The notes beneath the pieces are model-generated. The model ran no database searches and was not told the origin of the DNA. It saw only the letters and a program-made list of their open reading frames with translations. DNA of 56,229 nt, from positions 1-56,229 of the forward strand of contig JAQXOT010000020.1 of the NCBI GenBank assembly GCA_029099845.1, in the 5' to 3' direction. Both the position numbers and the translations under genes were made by a program. Every line of letters begins with the position of its first letter. Positions within the stretch are counted from its first letter, which is position 1. Source of the stretch: a bacterium (GTDB lineage: Bacteria; Bacillota_I; Bacilli_A; RF39; UBA660). This document shows positions 6,918 to 15,613 of the stretch, piece by piece.

Positions 6918-7430
6918 TTACTCTCCTATTTTATTTAGTTCTATAAATTGTTTAGCTTTTATAATCGTTAAGGTATCTTCTGATTCTTGAAGAATACTAC
7001 TTATTTTAGCATCTTCAAACATAATGATAGCTGGATAATTAGCTGTTAATTTTATTTTATAATTGTATTCATCATTAAATGAGTTAATAAATTCTTCTTG
7101 GTTAGCATTACTTAAATTTAGGTAAACAATTGATTCTTGAAGACTCTTTTTCTTAATTAATTTAATAAAGTCTTCTTCAAAGTTACGACAATTAGGATTA
7201 CTTGCTGTACATATGTAAACTGTGCAATTAGGGTTTTCTTGGATATAGTGGTCTAATTCTTCACTAGTAATTTCAGAGAGTGTGCCTCTAATTACAGGAA
7301 TTTCTTTAATACTTTCCCTATAGACAGTGTAACATTTACATAAATATAAAGTTAATATTATTGTTATTGCGAAAACGAGTAACAATATTAAATAATTTTT
7401 AAGTGTCAATTTTCTTTCTTGGTTTTTCAT
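6918..7430 (-). CDS. Membrane-anchored thioredoxin-fold protein
   Basis: A 170-residue protein with one N-terminal transmembrane helix (about residues 12-30) and an external domain that looks like a thioredoxin fold: TVYICTASNPNCRNFEEDF at the usual active-site position, a beta strand IVYLNLS, a cis-Pro-like ANYPAIIMFED and a C-terminal helix. The first cysteine of a CxxC pair is replaced (NPNC), so redox exchange may be monothiol or lost. It is preceded by a GAGGAG site. It lies between trmL and the U32 gene in the same direction; function is not known. Confidence 0.7.
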   Translation of the reverse strand: MKNQERKLTLKNYLILLLVFAITIILTLYLCKCYTVYRESIKEIPVIRGTLSEITSEELDHYIQENPNCTVYICTASNPNCRNFEEDFIKLIKKKSLQESIVYLNLSNANQEEFINSFNDEYNYKIKLTANYPAIIMFEDAKISSILQESEDTLTIIKAKQFIELNKIGE

Positions 7431-7473
7431 TTAACCACTCCTCATGATATATTTTATCATAAACTAACAATTT

Positions 7474-9657
7474 TTAACAACTGCTATTATTAAGATATGG
7501 CTTAATAATTTCTTCAACTTCTTTAGATGATTCATCATAAAAATCAAAACGTAAGCCAATTTTTCTATTGATATTCGCTATATTTAGTGATGAATTTTGA
7601 TAATTTAAAATGTGGGTATTACGGCCATCATAATAAACAGGAAATTTACGCGATCTTTTGTCAACTAGACTATATTGATAATTATTTTCTCTTAGACTTA
7701 AGATATTGTCTTTGATAATCATGTTTTCTACTCGACCATAAACTAAAACTTCAAGACTTGGGTAGCATTTAAAAATTTTAAGATATTCATCAATTAACGT
7801 ACTTATTTCTTGTTCTTTTAATTCAACTGAAGCATTAATAAGTGATAAACCTAGACGATTTAAATAATAAGCAGTATAGGCATTATAAACATTTAGGCCA
7901 TAGTCACCTATGCAATCTGTTTTAGAAAAAGTAAAATAGTCTGAACTAATATTTTTTTCTTTTAAGTTTTCTTCTATATGGCAAATCTGGCGAGGTAATT
8001 TATAATAGGTATTATCTAGTTGTTGATATTTTTCATATAATTTTTCATCTTTTATATAAATACGATCTAATTTTAAATTTAGACAAGCTAGTAATTGCTC
8101 TTCCGTATAAACTGAAGCTGATAGTCCAAAAATAGGAGCTTGTTTTGAGGTTTTGATAGATACTTCGTTAACAACAAAGGGAACTTTTTTGTTTTGTCTT
8201 ATTTCAATTAGTTCATTTATAGCTTGACGTCTTATCTCATTTAATTCTTTGATGGGAATAAAAATATTGGAATCGCAGTCAAGATGAATTTCTTGACAAA
8301 TAAAGGGGGTATCACCTAGTTTGGTTAGTTGCATTTTTATTCTATCACTAGTTGTTGGGCTATTAGTTGATTGTATTACTATATTGCCTGTTACTTTGAC
8401 TGTATTTTCAGTATCTGATATTTCGATGGTTAGGGCATGCCCTAATAAGCATATAGCTTTAATTGTTATAGGTAGTTTTTTTGTCGGATATTTTTTTAGA
8501 CTAGTTAATAATTTGTAGTCTTGTGTTTTAGTAACTATATCATTTATTTTTAAATCTACTTTATTATCAATATAACAAATATCTGTTGCACTATTTATCA
8601 TTTTACCATTTTCGTCATAAAGATAATTAACAATAAAGCCAGTATTAGACTTTAGAAAGCGAATTCCATCTTGTTGATTAAGAGGAGCACTTAGTTTGAT
8701 TTTAATTTTGTCTTTAGTTATTTCAACTACTCGCCCTATTTCTAGACCAATATGATTAGGAGTCTTGGTATTTAGCAATTCTTTTGGCGTACAATTAAAT
8801 AAATGACCTTTGGTAAATTCTCGATTAAAAATAGTTTTTAGTTGATTATTATAGCTTTCAATATCAACGTTTGAAAAATTATCAATTAAATTACGATAGT
8901 AGTTTGTAATGAAGCCGACATATTCAGGGCTTTTCATACGACCTTCTATTTTAAAACTTGCAATACTACTAGCAAGCAGCTTAGAAAATTCTTGAGCAGT
9001 ATTTAATTCTTTAGTACTTAATAAATATTTTTCTGGGGTTATAGGTTTATTATTTTCTTCTAAAGTGTATGGAAGCCGGCAACAACCAGCACATTCACCA
9101 CGATTACCGCTACGATTTCCAATCATGCTACTCATAAGACAGCAGCCAGAGTAAGAAATACATAAGGCACCATGAACAAATACTTCTTTTTCAATAGGAA
9201 TATCAATACTTTCTATTTCTTCAAGACTCATTTCGCGAGAGAAAACTACACGTTTTACCCCTATTTTATAAAATAATTCCACGGTTTCTTTGGAAGAGTT
9301 ATTAGCTTGAGTTGAGGCATGAATTTCTAAATTTGGATATTTTTCTCGAACTAGGCAAATCATTCCAAAGTCTTGCATAATTACGGCATCTATTCCTTGA
9401 CGATGAAGGAATTCGATTTGTTTTAAGAAATCAGCTACTTCAGTTGTTTTTATTAAAGTATTCATAGTAGCATATACTTTTACACCATATAAATGACTAA
9501 GTTTTATAGCTTCTATTATTTCTTCATTTGTAAAATTAGGGGCAAATTTTCTGGCTCCAAAATTTTTGCAGCCTAAATATACCGCATCTGCGCCATTATG
9601 AATAGCTTGATATAAGCATTCCATAGAACCAACAGGTACTAATAATTCTTTTTTCAT
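7474..9657 (-). CDS. Large U32 family protein (RlhA-like)
   Basis: A 727-residue U32 protein. The N-terminal half is a TIM-barrel-like domain with the signature EVFVHGALCISYSGCC at about residues 158-173. Further cysteines (189, 192, 193) follow; in this family four such cysteines bind a [4Fe-4S] cluster. The C-terminal half fits the DUF3656-bearing group to which E. coli RlhA (23S rRNA C2501 hydroxylation) belongs. A role in prephenate-dependent RNA hydroxylation is therefore likely; proteolysis, the historical annotation, is less so. The substrate is inferred only. An extended -10 promoter lies at 9683-9691. Confidence 0.82.
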   Translation of the reverse strand: MKKELLVPVGSMECLYQAIHNGADAVYLGCKNFGARKFAPNFTNEEIIEAIKLSHLYGVKVYATMNTLIKTTEVADFLKQIEFLHRQGIDAVIMQDFGMICLVREKYPNLEIHASTQANNSSKETVELFYKIGVKRVVFSREMSLEEIESIDIPIEKEVFVHGALCISYSGCCLMSSMIGNRSGNRGECAGCCRLPYTLEENNKPITPEKYLLSTKELNTAQEFSKLLASSIASFKIEGRMKSPEYVGFITNYYRNLIDNFSNVDIESYNNQLKTIFNREFTKGHLFNCTPKELLNTKTPNHIGLEIGRVVEITKDKIKIKLSAPLNQQDGIRFLKSNTGFIVNYLYDENGKMINSATDICYIDNKVDLKINDIVTKTQDYKLLTSLKKYPTKKLPITIKAICLLGHALTIEISDTENTVKVTGNIVIQSTNSPTTSDRIKMQLTKLGDTPFICQEIHLDCDSNIFIPIKELNEIRRQAINELIEIRQNKKVPFVVNEVSIKTSKQAPIFGLSASVYTEEQLLACLNLKLDRIYIKDEKLYEKYQQLDNTYYKLPRQICHIEENLKEKNISSDYFTFSKTDCIGDYGLNVYNAYTAYYLNRLGLSLINASVELKEQEISTLIDEYLKIFKCYPSLEVLVYGRVENMIIKDNILSLRENNYQYSLVDKRSRKFPVYYDGRNTHILNYQNSSLNIANINRKIGLRFDFYDESSKEVEEIIKPYLNNSSC

Positions 9658-9682
9658 TAGGTATCACTCCAATTACTAATAG

Positions 9683-9691
9683 ATTATATCA
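9683..9691 (-). promoter_or_regulatory. Extended -10 promoter of the U32 gene
   Basis: Minus strand TGATATAAT, i.e. TATAAT (9683-9688) preceded by TG one base upstream. No good -35 is seen. The SD TTGGAGTGA follows before the ATG at 9657. Confidence 0.5.
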
Positions 9692-9740
9692 CATATTTAA
9701 AAGATAATAAATGCTTGAAGATATAGTCTTTTTATGGAAA

Positions 9741-10031
9741 TTATTCCTTTTTATTGGATTTTAAAATAGCGATTTCTTTATTTAAAGCCGCAACCATTTT
9801 TTCTAGCATTTCAATTTCTGGATCTTTTTTTGTATTTCTATTAGTATTTTGACTTCTTTCTTGTTGGACTTGTTTATAAAAGGCATTAGTACATAAGACT
9901 TGGGCAGTTAGCATTAACCAATTACCAAGGGCATTTTGCTCATTGGCAGTTAAATCATCTATTAATAGATAGCCAACAGCAATGGCACTTAAAGAAAATA
10001 GTTTTGGGGGAATATTAGGAATAAAGTTCAA
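9741..10031 (-). CDS. Small conserved-looking hypothetical protein
   Basis: A 96-residue protein with a hydrophobic stretch (FSLSAIAVGYLLIDDL, about residues 12-27), a second mildly hydrophobic helix (NWLMLTAQVLCTNAFY) and a basic/acidic C-terminal helix likely to be a coiled coil. I do not recognise the family. The start is a TTG at 10031, supported by AGGTGA six bases upstream. It appears to be a single-gene unit. Confidence 0.6.
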   Translation of the reverse strand: MNFIPNIPPKLFSLSAIAVGYLLIDDLTANEQNALGNWLMLTAQVLCTNAFYKQVQQERSQNTNRNTKKDPEIEMLEKMVAALNKEIAILKSNKKE

Positions 10032-10121
10032 AAGATATCACCTATTCTTATATATGCTTTTATTTAGTACTTTATTTTGATAGTTAGTAGTAATAATTAT
10101 TTATTTTTCATATACTTTATT

Positions 10122-10499
10122 ATGGATGAGAAAAGTGAAATTCTTAAAAAAATACAAATTGAGGAATATATATGGATTGTCTATTTAATAATAATTGGCT
10201 TATCTTTTTATAGTAATAAAGTTGAACGTGAGTATTATGTATATAATGATTTAAGGGCAAAAGAAAAATATAGACAGTTAAATATACTTATTTTTTCAAT
10301 TGCTTTAATTATCTATATTTATTTTTTTAATGATAGTTATAATGACGTTAAGAGACTAAAGGCTAGTGATCCGTATAATAAAGTATTTTTTAATAAAGCC
10401 AGTTTTTTGGCTTCTAGTTTAATCTTGATTGCGGGGGTTATACTTTTATTTATTGCTTTAGAAGATGTAGAGTTAGAAACAGAATTAGCCTTTAGTTAA
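10122..10499 (+). CDS. Hypothetical membrane protein with three predicted helices
   Basis: A 125-residue protein with hydrophobic segments at about residues 18-33 (YIWIVYLIIIGLSFY), 55-75 (LIFSIALIIYIYFF) and 92-115 (FLASSLILIAGVILLFIAL). It begins with a short acidic/basic cytoplasmic tail (MDEKSEILKK). The ATG at 10122 is preferred over the upstream TTG. No Shine-Dalgarno is visible, and a TATACT box at 10111-10116 would put the transcript start at or next to the ATG, so the message may be leaderless. The family is not recognised. Confidence 0.55.
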   Translation: MDEKSEILKKIQIEEYIWIVYLIIIGLSFYSNKVEREYYVYNDLRAKEKYRQLNILIFSIALIIYIYFFNDSYNDVKRLKASDPYNKVFFNKASFLASSLILIAGVILLFIALEDVELETELAFS

Positions 10500-10500
10500 A

Positions 10501-10530
10501 AAAAAGCATTCCACAAGGGAATGTTTTTTA
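10501..10530. terminator. Bidirectional terminator between convergent genes
   Basis: Stem CATTCC (10507-10512) / GGAATG (10518-10523) with a five-base loop, flanked by A-run on the left and T-run on the right, so it can serve both the plus-strand membrane gene and the minus-strand rubrerythrin gene. The T-run includes the rubrerythrin stop codon. Confidence 0.75.
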
Positions 10531-11070
10531 CATATAATTATCGGCTTTTACTTCCATAAAGCTTTGTGGATGTGCACATACTGGGCAAACAGCTAAAGCT
10601 TCTGTTCCTTCATAAACGTAACCACAGTTGCGGCATACCCAAATTTTATTGCCATCTTTTTTGAATACACGATCATCTTCAATATTTTTTAATAGTCTTA
10701 AATATCTTTCTTCGTGTTCTTTTTCAATTTCACCAACTTTTTCGAAAAGATATGCTAGGCGAGTAAATCCTTCTTCTTTAGCTGTTGCAGCAAATTCTTT
10801 GTACATTTCTGTCCATTCATAGTTTTCACCAGCAGCAGCATCTTTTAAATTTTCTTCTGTTTCAGGAATAGCACCACCATGTAGTTCTTTAAACCATAAT
10901 TTAGCATGTTCTTTTTCATTATTTGCTGTTTCTTCAAAAATAGCGGCTAATTGTTCGTAACCATCCTTTTTTGCTTTACTAGCATAATAAGTATATTTGT
11001 TTCTAGCTTGACTTTCTCCGGCAAAAGCCGCAAGTAAGTTCTTTTCAGTTTTACTTCCTTTTAATTCCAT
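10528..11070 (-). CDS. rbr: Rubrerythrin
   Basis: A 180-residue rubrerythrin. The N-terminal four-helix diiron domain carries the ESQARNKY and NEKEHA motifs and, in the second half, [10 protein letters not shown]. The C-terminal rubredoxin-like domain holds two CxxC pairs (VCRNCGY and VCPVCAH). Rubrerythrins reduce hydrogen peroxide in anaerobes and microaerophiles, so the organism is probably an oxygen-sensitive fermenter. AGGAGG precedes the ATG. The promoter carries a PerR-type box, which fits peroxide control. Confidence 0.95.
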   Translation of the reverse strand: MELKGSKTEKNLLAAFAGESQARNKYTYYASKAKKDGYEQLAAIFEETANNEKEHAKLWFKELHGGAIPETEENLKDAAAGENYEWTEMYKEFAATAKEEGFTRLAYLFEKVGEIEKEHEERYLRLLKNIEDDRVFKKDGNKIWVCRNCGYVYEGTEALAVCPVCAHPQSFMEVKADNYM

Positions 11071-11101
11071 ATTATTACCTCCTTTGATATTATATTAAAT
11101 A

Positions 11102-11137
11102 TCATAATTATTATAACAAATTTAAACAAAGTGTCAA
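11102..11137 (-). promoter_or_regulatory. Rubrerythrin promoter overlapped by a PerR-type box
   Basis: Minus strand: perfect -35 TTGACA (11132-11137), 16-bp spacer, extended -10 TGTTATAAT (hexamer 11110-11115). The -10 is embedded in TTATAATAATTATGA (11102-11116), which differs from the PerR consensus TTATAATNATTATAA at one defined position. A second inverted repeat TGATAT-N8-ATATCA (11085-11104) follows in the leader. Binding here would block polymerase. Confidence 0.75.
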
Positions 11138-11195
11138 TGATTTAAAAGATGAACAAATTATTTTTTATAGGCATAAATTACTATAGGTGAATTAT

Positions 11196-11408
11196 ATGAA
11201 TATAAAGCATCCGTTCTTTTGCAAATGTAATAGTTGCAAGCAAAAAAGAAGAAGTAATGTTCTTTATTTAGCGCTTATTATTGTAGTATTTATAATTCTT
11301 TTTTATCAAATGCTATTATTACTTTTTATTACTACTAGACTTAATGTAGTGATATTACTTATGGAGTTCTTCTTGCTGTGTTTTTTGATCTTTTTCATAC
11401 TCTTTTGA
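11196..11408 (+). CDS. Small membrane protein with N-terminal cysteine motif
   Basis: A 70-residue protein: FFCKCNSCKQKRR near the N-terminus (three cysteines, perhaps a metal site) followed by two hydrophobic segments, about residues 24-46 and 50-70. The ATG at 11196 follows AGGTGA by five bases, which is better than the GTG three codons earlier. Its last 54 bases overlap the convergent ysxE-like gene, which lowers confidence. Confidence 0.4.
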   Translation: MNIKHPFFCKCNSCKQKRRSNVLYLALIIVVFIILFYQMLLLLFITTRLNVVILLMEFFLLCFLIFFILF

Positions 11409-12272
11409 TATAAAATGGTTTGTTTTTTTTAAATAGTCAATCAGTTTTTCTACTTTAAGAGTGTTAATATAATTAGTATTTTTAAAAGTAATTTTCCAAG
11501 GAAGTTCTATTAGTGAATAGAATAAAATTTTTTCGTCCTTAGTATATTGATATTTACTTTGATAGATATTGTAAAGACTTTCCATTTCTACATTTTCATA
11601 TTCCTTTCGATAAAGGTTTACAAAATCATATACAGGACTATCTTGCTTGGATTTTTTCCAGTTTATCAGATAATTATTATCACTTACTAAAAAGTGATCA
11701 AGAGTTAAATTATTGTGAAGAAAAACTTGGCGTTCATGTTCCTTAGTATTTTTCAATTGATACCACTCGTTAATATGTCCTTTAGCATTATTTAAAGAGA
11801 TATAAATTAAGTTGATATTTCTAATAAGTAGATATTCAGCGGGAGACATATATACTTTATTTTCTATATATTCTTGGAGATCATAATAATAGGATAATAG
11901 ATAGTCTATTTCATTTTCTATTTTTTCATATTTTTCTTTAATCTCATCAAGGTTTATTTTTTGATATGTTGTTGTTTTATTATGAAGAAGGCTTAATGTA
12001 TAGATAAGATCAAGGGCTTTAGTTTCGGGGTCTAGCTTTTTTTCTTCGATGTAAGGATATATTTCATACGCGTCTCTTGGACTGTTTATTTGGCGAAGAT
12101 AGTTTGAAAAATTATGGCTATCTAGATATTGATATATATGAGAAGTTGGACTTTCTTTTATTTTGATAGTATAGCTATTAGTGGCTGTAGTAATAATTTT
12201 GGTTTTGTTATTATAACTAATCTTAATGGGTAATAAATTATATTTAGCAAGTAGCTCTTTTTCATTAGTCAT
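11355..12272 (-). CDS. ysxE: YsxE-like spore coat protein (kinase-like fold, CotS family)
   Basis: A 305-residue protein of the CotS/YutH/YsxE group. A catalytic-loop-like segment VFLHNNLTLDHFLVSD (about residues 194-209) followed by YLINWKKS and PVYDFVNLY echoes the aminoglycoside-phosphotransferase pattern HxDxxxxN...DW. The catalytic Asp, the Asn and the metal Asp are replaced, so it is probably a pseudokinase. It begins within the end of the spoVID-like gene (eight-base overlap), reproducing the spoVID-ysxE operon of B. subtilis, where YsxE is a coat protein. Identification leans on that pairing. Confidence 0.75.
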   Translation of the reverse strand: MTNEKELLAKYNLLPIKISYNNKTKIITTATNSYTIKIKESPTSHIYQYLDSHNFSNYLRQINSPRDAYEIYPYIEEKKLDPETKALDLIYTLSLLHNKTTTYQKINLDEIKEKYEKIENEIDYLLSYYYDLQEYIENKVYMSPAEYLLIRNINLIYISLNNAKGHINEWYQLKNTKEHERQVFLHNNLTLDHFLVSDNNYLINWKKSKQDSPVYDFVNLYRKEYENVEMESLYNIYQSKYQYTKDEKILFYSLIELPWKITFKNTNYINTLKVEKLIDYLKKTNHFISKEYEKDQKTQQEELHK

Positions 12273-13080
12273 TAGGAGTTGGAATAATTATTTTAGTTCC
12301 AATAGTAAGATTAGTTAAATCGTTATATTTTTCTAATTCCTCTTTAGTTGTATGATATTTTTCGATTAGAGTTTGAATGGTTTCTTCCTGTCTTAAAATA
12401 TAAACTGAATATGTAGAAAAAGTCTCATCACTATCTTTAAAAGAAGAGAATAAAGAACCAACTTCTTCATTTAGTGAAGAATCAGCAGACTTTTGAGTTG
12501 GAGATTCGGTATTTTCTAAAGTATTATTATACTCCCCATCACACTCTCGTAATTGTTCTAGGTTAGAAGATTTAGTTTCTAATGGTTCTATTTGAGGATG
12601 CTCTTGATTTAAATCTTGCTTTTTTTCAAGGGTTGGAAAATCTTTTTCTTCAAGGCAGCGAGATTCTTTAGGAGATGGATTAGTTATTTTTTCTTTTTTA
12701 TTAGATTCTATAAATTCATTTTTTTCTATTTCAGGTTGGGGTTCTGGAATATCAATTATTTCTACTCCTTCTACTTTTACATCAATATAGCAAATCATGG
12801 TATCATCGTTTTCTATTTCATAATAAAAATCTTCTATATCAACTTTAGCGGTATCAAGAGAGATTTTTTCTTTAAGAATTATTTCTACCGGTAATTCATA
12901 AGAAAAATCTTCTTCAATTCTTGAGGCTTCGGTCATTTTGTAGCGACCGGTTATTTTAAAATTTCCAGTGATGTTGCTTTCGTCAACAAATTGTAAATTT
13001 TGATCAAGGGAAATGGCTGTTATTTCTCCAATCATACTAGGAAATTCTAATTTTTTTTCAAAGGATATTGTTTTTTTCAT
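12265..13080 (-). CDS. spoVID: SpoVID-like spore coat morphogenetic protein with LysM domain
   Basis: A 271-residue protein. Residues 1-110 are beta-rich (FEKKLEFPSMIGEITAISL, then YELPVEIILKEKI) and match the SpoVID N-terminal domain. Residues 110-220 are acidic and low in complexity. Residues 223-268 are a LysM domain (SVYILRQEETIQTLIEKYHT split before NLTIGTKIIIP). SpoVID tethers coat layers on the forespore surface during encasement; LysM binds peptidoglycan or its precursor. It is much shorter than B. subtilis SpoVID (575 residues), mainly in the middle. The downstream ysxE-like gene supports the call. Confidence 0.82.
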   Translation of the reverse strand: MKKTISFEKKLEFPSMIGEITAISLDQNLQFVDESNITGNFKITGRYKMTEASRIEEDFSYELPVEIILKEKISLDTAKVDIEDFYYEIENDDTMICYIDVKVEGVEIIDIPEPQPEIEKNEFIESNKKEKITNPSPKESRCLEEKDFPTLEKKQDLNQEHPQIEPLETKSSNLEQLRECDGEYNNTLENTESPTQKSADSSLNEEVGSLFSSFKDSDETFSTYSVYILRQEETIQTLIEKYHTTKEELEKYNDLTNLTIGTKIIIPTPND

Positions 13081-13105
13081 AATTAACCTCCTACATCATA
13101 ATATG

Positions 13106-13133
13106 AAAAAAGAAGAACTTTAATTCTTCTTTT
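13106..13133 (-). terminator. Terminator of lon
   Basis: AAAAGAAGAA (13108-13117) pairs with TTCTTCTTTT (13124-13133) across a six-base loop; on the minus strand a run of T follows. It directly follows the lon stop codon and separates lon from spoVID. Confidence 0.75.
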
Positions 13134-15434
13134 TTAGTTAAATATTTGTTGATAGATTTCGGAGTAATTGGTAACAAAAATAAATTCAATATCTTTTTTT
13201 ACATCCTCGGTAATTTCTATTAAATCTTTTTCATTATCTTGAGGAAGAAATATTTTTTTAATACCTGCTCGATGAGCTCCAATTACTTTTTCTTTTAAGC
13301 CACCAATAGGTAAAACGCGACCCCGTAAAGTTATTTCACCTGTCATGGAAATAGATGAAGATATTTTTTTATTGGTAAATAGGCTTATTAAAGCGGTGGT
13401 AATGGTAATACCCGCTGATGGGCCATCTTTATTAACTGCGCCTTCGGGGAAATGAATATGAATATCATTATTAACTAGTACTTCTCTATTGATATTAAAT
13501 TCTTCGAGATTGGCTTTGATATAACTTAATGCAATCTGGCAAGATTCTTGCATGACTTCCCCTAATGAACCAGTTAAAATTAGCTCACCTTTTCCTTTAT
13601 ATAGAGTCGCTTCTATTTTTAGTATATCACCACCAAAGACAGTATAAGCCATACCATTTACTACGCCAACTTCTTCTTCTATTTGATTATCAAGATATAA
13701 GTATTTTTTCTTTCCTAAAAATTCTTCAAGGTTTTCATATGTAATATTATAAAAAGTGCAATCTTTTTCAAGAAGAATCTTTTTAACTATTTTTCTAAAT
13801 ACAGTAGCAATTACTCTTTCTAGTTCACGAACTCCTGCTTCTTTAGTATAGTTCCTGATGATAGACATAATACAATCATCATCAATTTGTACTTGTAAAG
13901 GTGTTAGCCCATGTTCTTCTAACTCTTTAGGAATTAAGTGGCGTTTAGCAATATCTAGTTTTTCATATTCAGTATAACTAGAAAGATTGATTATTTCTAA
14001 GCGATCTTTTAATTCATATGGTATTTGTTCAATATAGTTAGCGGTTGCGATGAAGAGAACTTGTGATAAATCAAATTCTTCTTCAATATAGTGATCTGAA
14101 AATTTATTATTTTGTTCGGGATCTAAAACCTCAAGAAGACTACTGGCAGGATCGCCTTTGATGTCTTTAGTCATTTTATCAATTTCGTCAATGATAAAAA
14201 CTGGGTTTGCAGTTTGAGCTTTTCTGATGCCTTGAATAATTCTACCCGGATTAGCTCCAATATAGGTACGGCGATGACCAATTATCTCAGCTTCATCATT
14301 AATCCCACCTACACTAATCTTGGCTACTTTACGGTTTAGGCTCTTAGCAATACTTATAGCCAAGGAAGTTTTTCCTACACCTGGTGGGCCAACTAAACAA
14401 AGAATTGGGCTACGAAGGCTGTTGGTATTTTGTTTAACAGCCAAATATTCTAATATACGTTCTTTTACGTCTTCTAAGGCATAATGGGAACTATCTAAAA
14501 TACTTTTAACTTTACTTAAGTCTTCTGTATCTTTAGTATAAGTATTCCAGGGAAGGTTTAACATCCAGTCTAAGTAATCTCTAATCATTCCTAGTTCTGG
14601 AGAATTACTATTAATAGCTTCATATCGAGCTATTTCATGATTTATTTTTTCTTTTACTCTATTACTACACTTTAGCTTGGCACATTTCTTTTTTAATTTA
14701 ATGACTTCGTCATCTTTACTATTAACTTCGCCAAGCTCTTGTTGCATAATTTTGATTTTTTCACGTAGGAAATATTCTTTTTGTGTTTTATTTAATTCTT
14801 TTTCAACTTCAGATTCAATTTTTTGTTCTAGTTCAACAAACTTAAGTTCTTCGTTCATATCTTTAATTAAATCTTTGGCTCTTTCAAGTGGGCTGATGGT
14901 AGTTATGTATTTTTTCTTATGGGGATAATCAATATTTAAAAAACTGGCAATTAAGTCACAAAGATCACTTAGATTATCAATACCATCTATTTGATTCATT
15001 ATGGCATTTCCCATATATGGTACTTTGTCAATATAACGTTCTAAGGCTTTGATTAAAACATTGGCATATTTTTCGTCTTCCTTAGTTGGTGGAATTATTA
15101 TTTCTTTATAATTAGCCCGATAAAGCTTACCATCCGAAATATAATTTTGCAGTTCAACGCGTTGCAAGCCTTCAATGACAATACGGGTTTTCCCATTGGG
15201 AACATTTATTTTTAATTTTAGTCGTCCTAGAACTCCATAGTTTGGTAAAGAAGTAATATCAATGTTAGCACTGTCATCAATCGGATTAACTAGTAACATA
15301 TAATCGTCATTAATCTTATTAACAATTTCTATCATTTGATAGTCATAATTATTATCATATTCAAGACGTACTTCATTATTGGGGAAGATAACCATATCAT
15401 TGATAATCAATACTAATAATTTATTAGAATCCAA
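13134..15434 (-). CDS. lon: ATP-dependent protease Lon
   Basis: A 766-residue Lon of usual length: N-terminal substrate domain (residues 1-195), coiled-coil arm, AAA+ module with Walker A GPPGVGKT at about 349-356 and Walker B VFIIDEIDKM, and a C-terminal Ser-Lys protease domain (DGPSAG with Ser at about 673; GGLKEKVIGAHRAG with Lys at about 714). It degrades misfolded and regulatory proteins. Two in-frame TTG codons compete; TTG at 15434 is six bases from GGAGGTGA, while TTG at 15440 touches it, so 15434 is chosen. The tig-lon-spoVID-ysxE order matches B. subtilis with genes missing between. No CIRCE or CtsR operator was seen. Confidence 0.95.
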   Translation of the reverse strand: MDSNKLLVLIINDMVIFPNNEVRLEYDNNYDYQMIEIVNKINDDYMLLVNPIDDSANIDITSLPNYGVLGRLKLKINVPNGKTRIVIEGLQRVELQNYISDGKLYRANYKEIIIPPTKEDEKYANVLIKALERYIDKVPYMGNAIMNQIDGIDNLSDLCDLIASFLNIDYPHKKKYITTISPLERAKDLIKDMNEELKFVELEQKIESEVEKELNKTQKEYFLREKIKIMQQELGEVNSKDDEVIKLKKKCAKLKCSNRVKEKINHEIARYEAINSNSPELGMIRDYLDWMLNLPWNTYTKDTEDLSKVKSILDSSHYALEDVKERILEYLAVKQNTNSLRSPILCLVGPPGVGKTSLAISIAKSLNRKVAKISVGGINDEAEIIGHRRTYIGANPGRIIQGIRKAQTANPVFIIDEIDKMTKDIKGDPASSLLEVLDPEQNNKFSDHYIEEEFDLSQVLFIATANYIEQIPYELKDRLEIINLSSYTEYEKLDIAKRHLIPKELEEHGLTPLQVQIDDDCIMSIIRNYTKEAGVRELERVIATVFRKIVKKILLEKDCTFYNITYENLEEFLGKKKYLYLDNQIEEEVGVVNGMAYTVFGGDILKIEATLYKGKGELILTGSLGEVMQESCQIALSYIKANLEEFNINREVLVNNDIHIHFPEGAVNKDGPSAGITITTALISLFTNKKISSSISMTGEITLRGRVLPIGGLKEKVIGAHRAGIKKIFLPQDNEKDLIEITEDVKKDIEFIFVTNYSEIYQQIFN

Positions 15435-15469
15435 TGGCAATCACCTCCAAATTTTTAATACTGCTTACT

Positions 15470-15497
15470 ATTATAAAGGAAAATATTTTTTTTTCAA
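15470..15497 (-). promoter_or_regulatory. Promoter of lon
   Basis: Minus strand: -35 TTGAAA (15492-15497), 16-bp spacer, -10 TATAAT (15470-15475), followed by SD GGAGGTGA. The 70 bases between this and the tig terminator hold nothing recognisable. Confidence 0.7.
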
Positions 15498-15567
15498 TAA
15501 ATAAAAGTTACTTTCGTAAATTTTTCTAATAATATGATGGTTATTTATTATTATGTAGTTAATAATA

Positions 15568-15599
15568 CTAAAAAAACGAAATCATTACTGATTTCGTTT
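15568..15599 (-). terminator. Terminator of tig
   Basis: An 11-bp perfect stem AAACGAAATCA (15574-15584) / TGATTTCGTTT (15589-15599) with loop TTAC; on the minus strand it is followed by a T run. Confidence 0.88.
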
Positions 15600-15613
15600 G
15601 GATTTTTTTATTG

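Noticed and set aside
13081-13105. SigE-type promoter for spoVID
   Set aside because: A CATATTAT sequence resembles a SigE -10, but no -35 is found in the short gap after the lon terminator; evidence is too thin.
15441-15569. CIRCE or CtsR operators before lon
   Set aside because: No TTAGCACTC-N9-GAGTGCTAA or GGTCAAA repeat is present.
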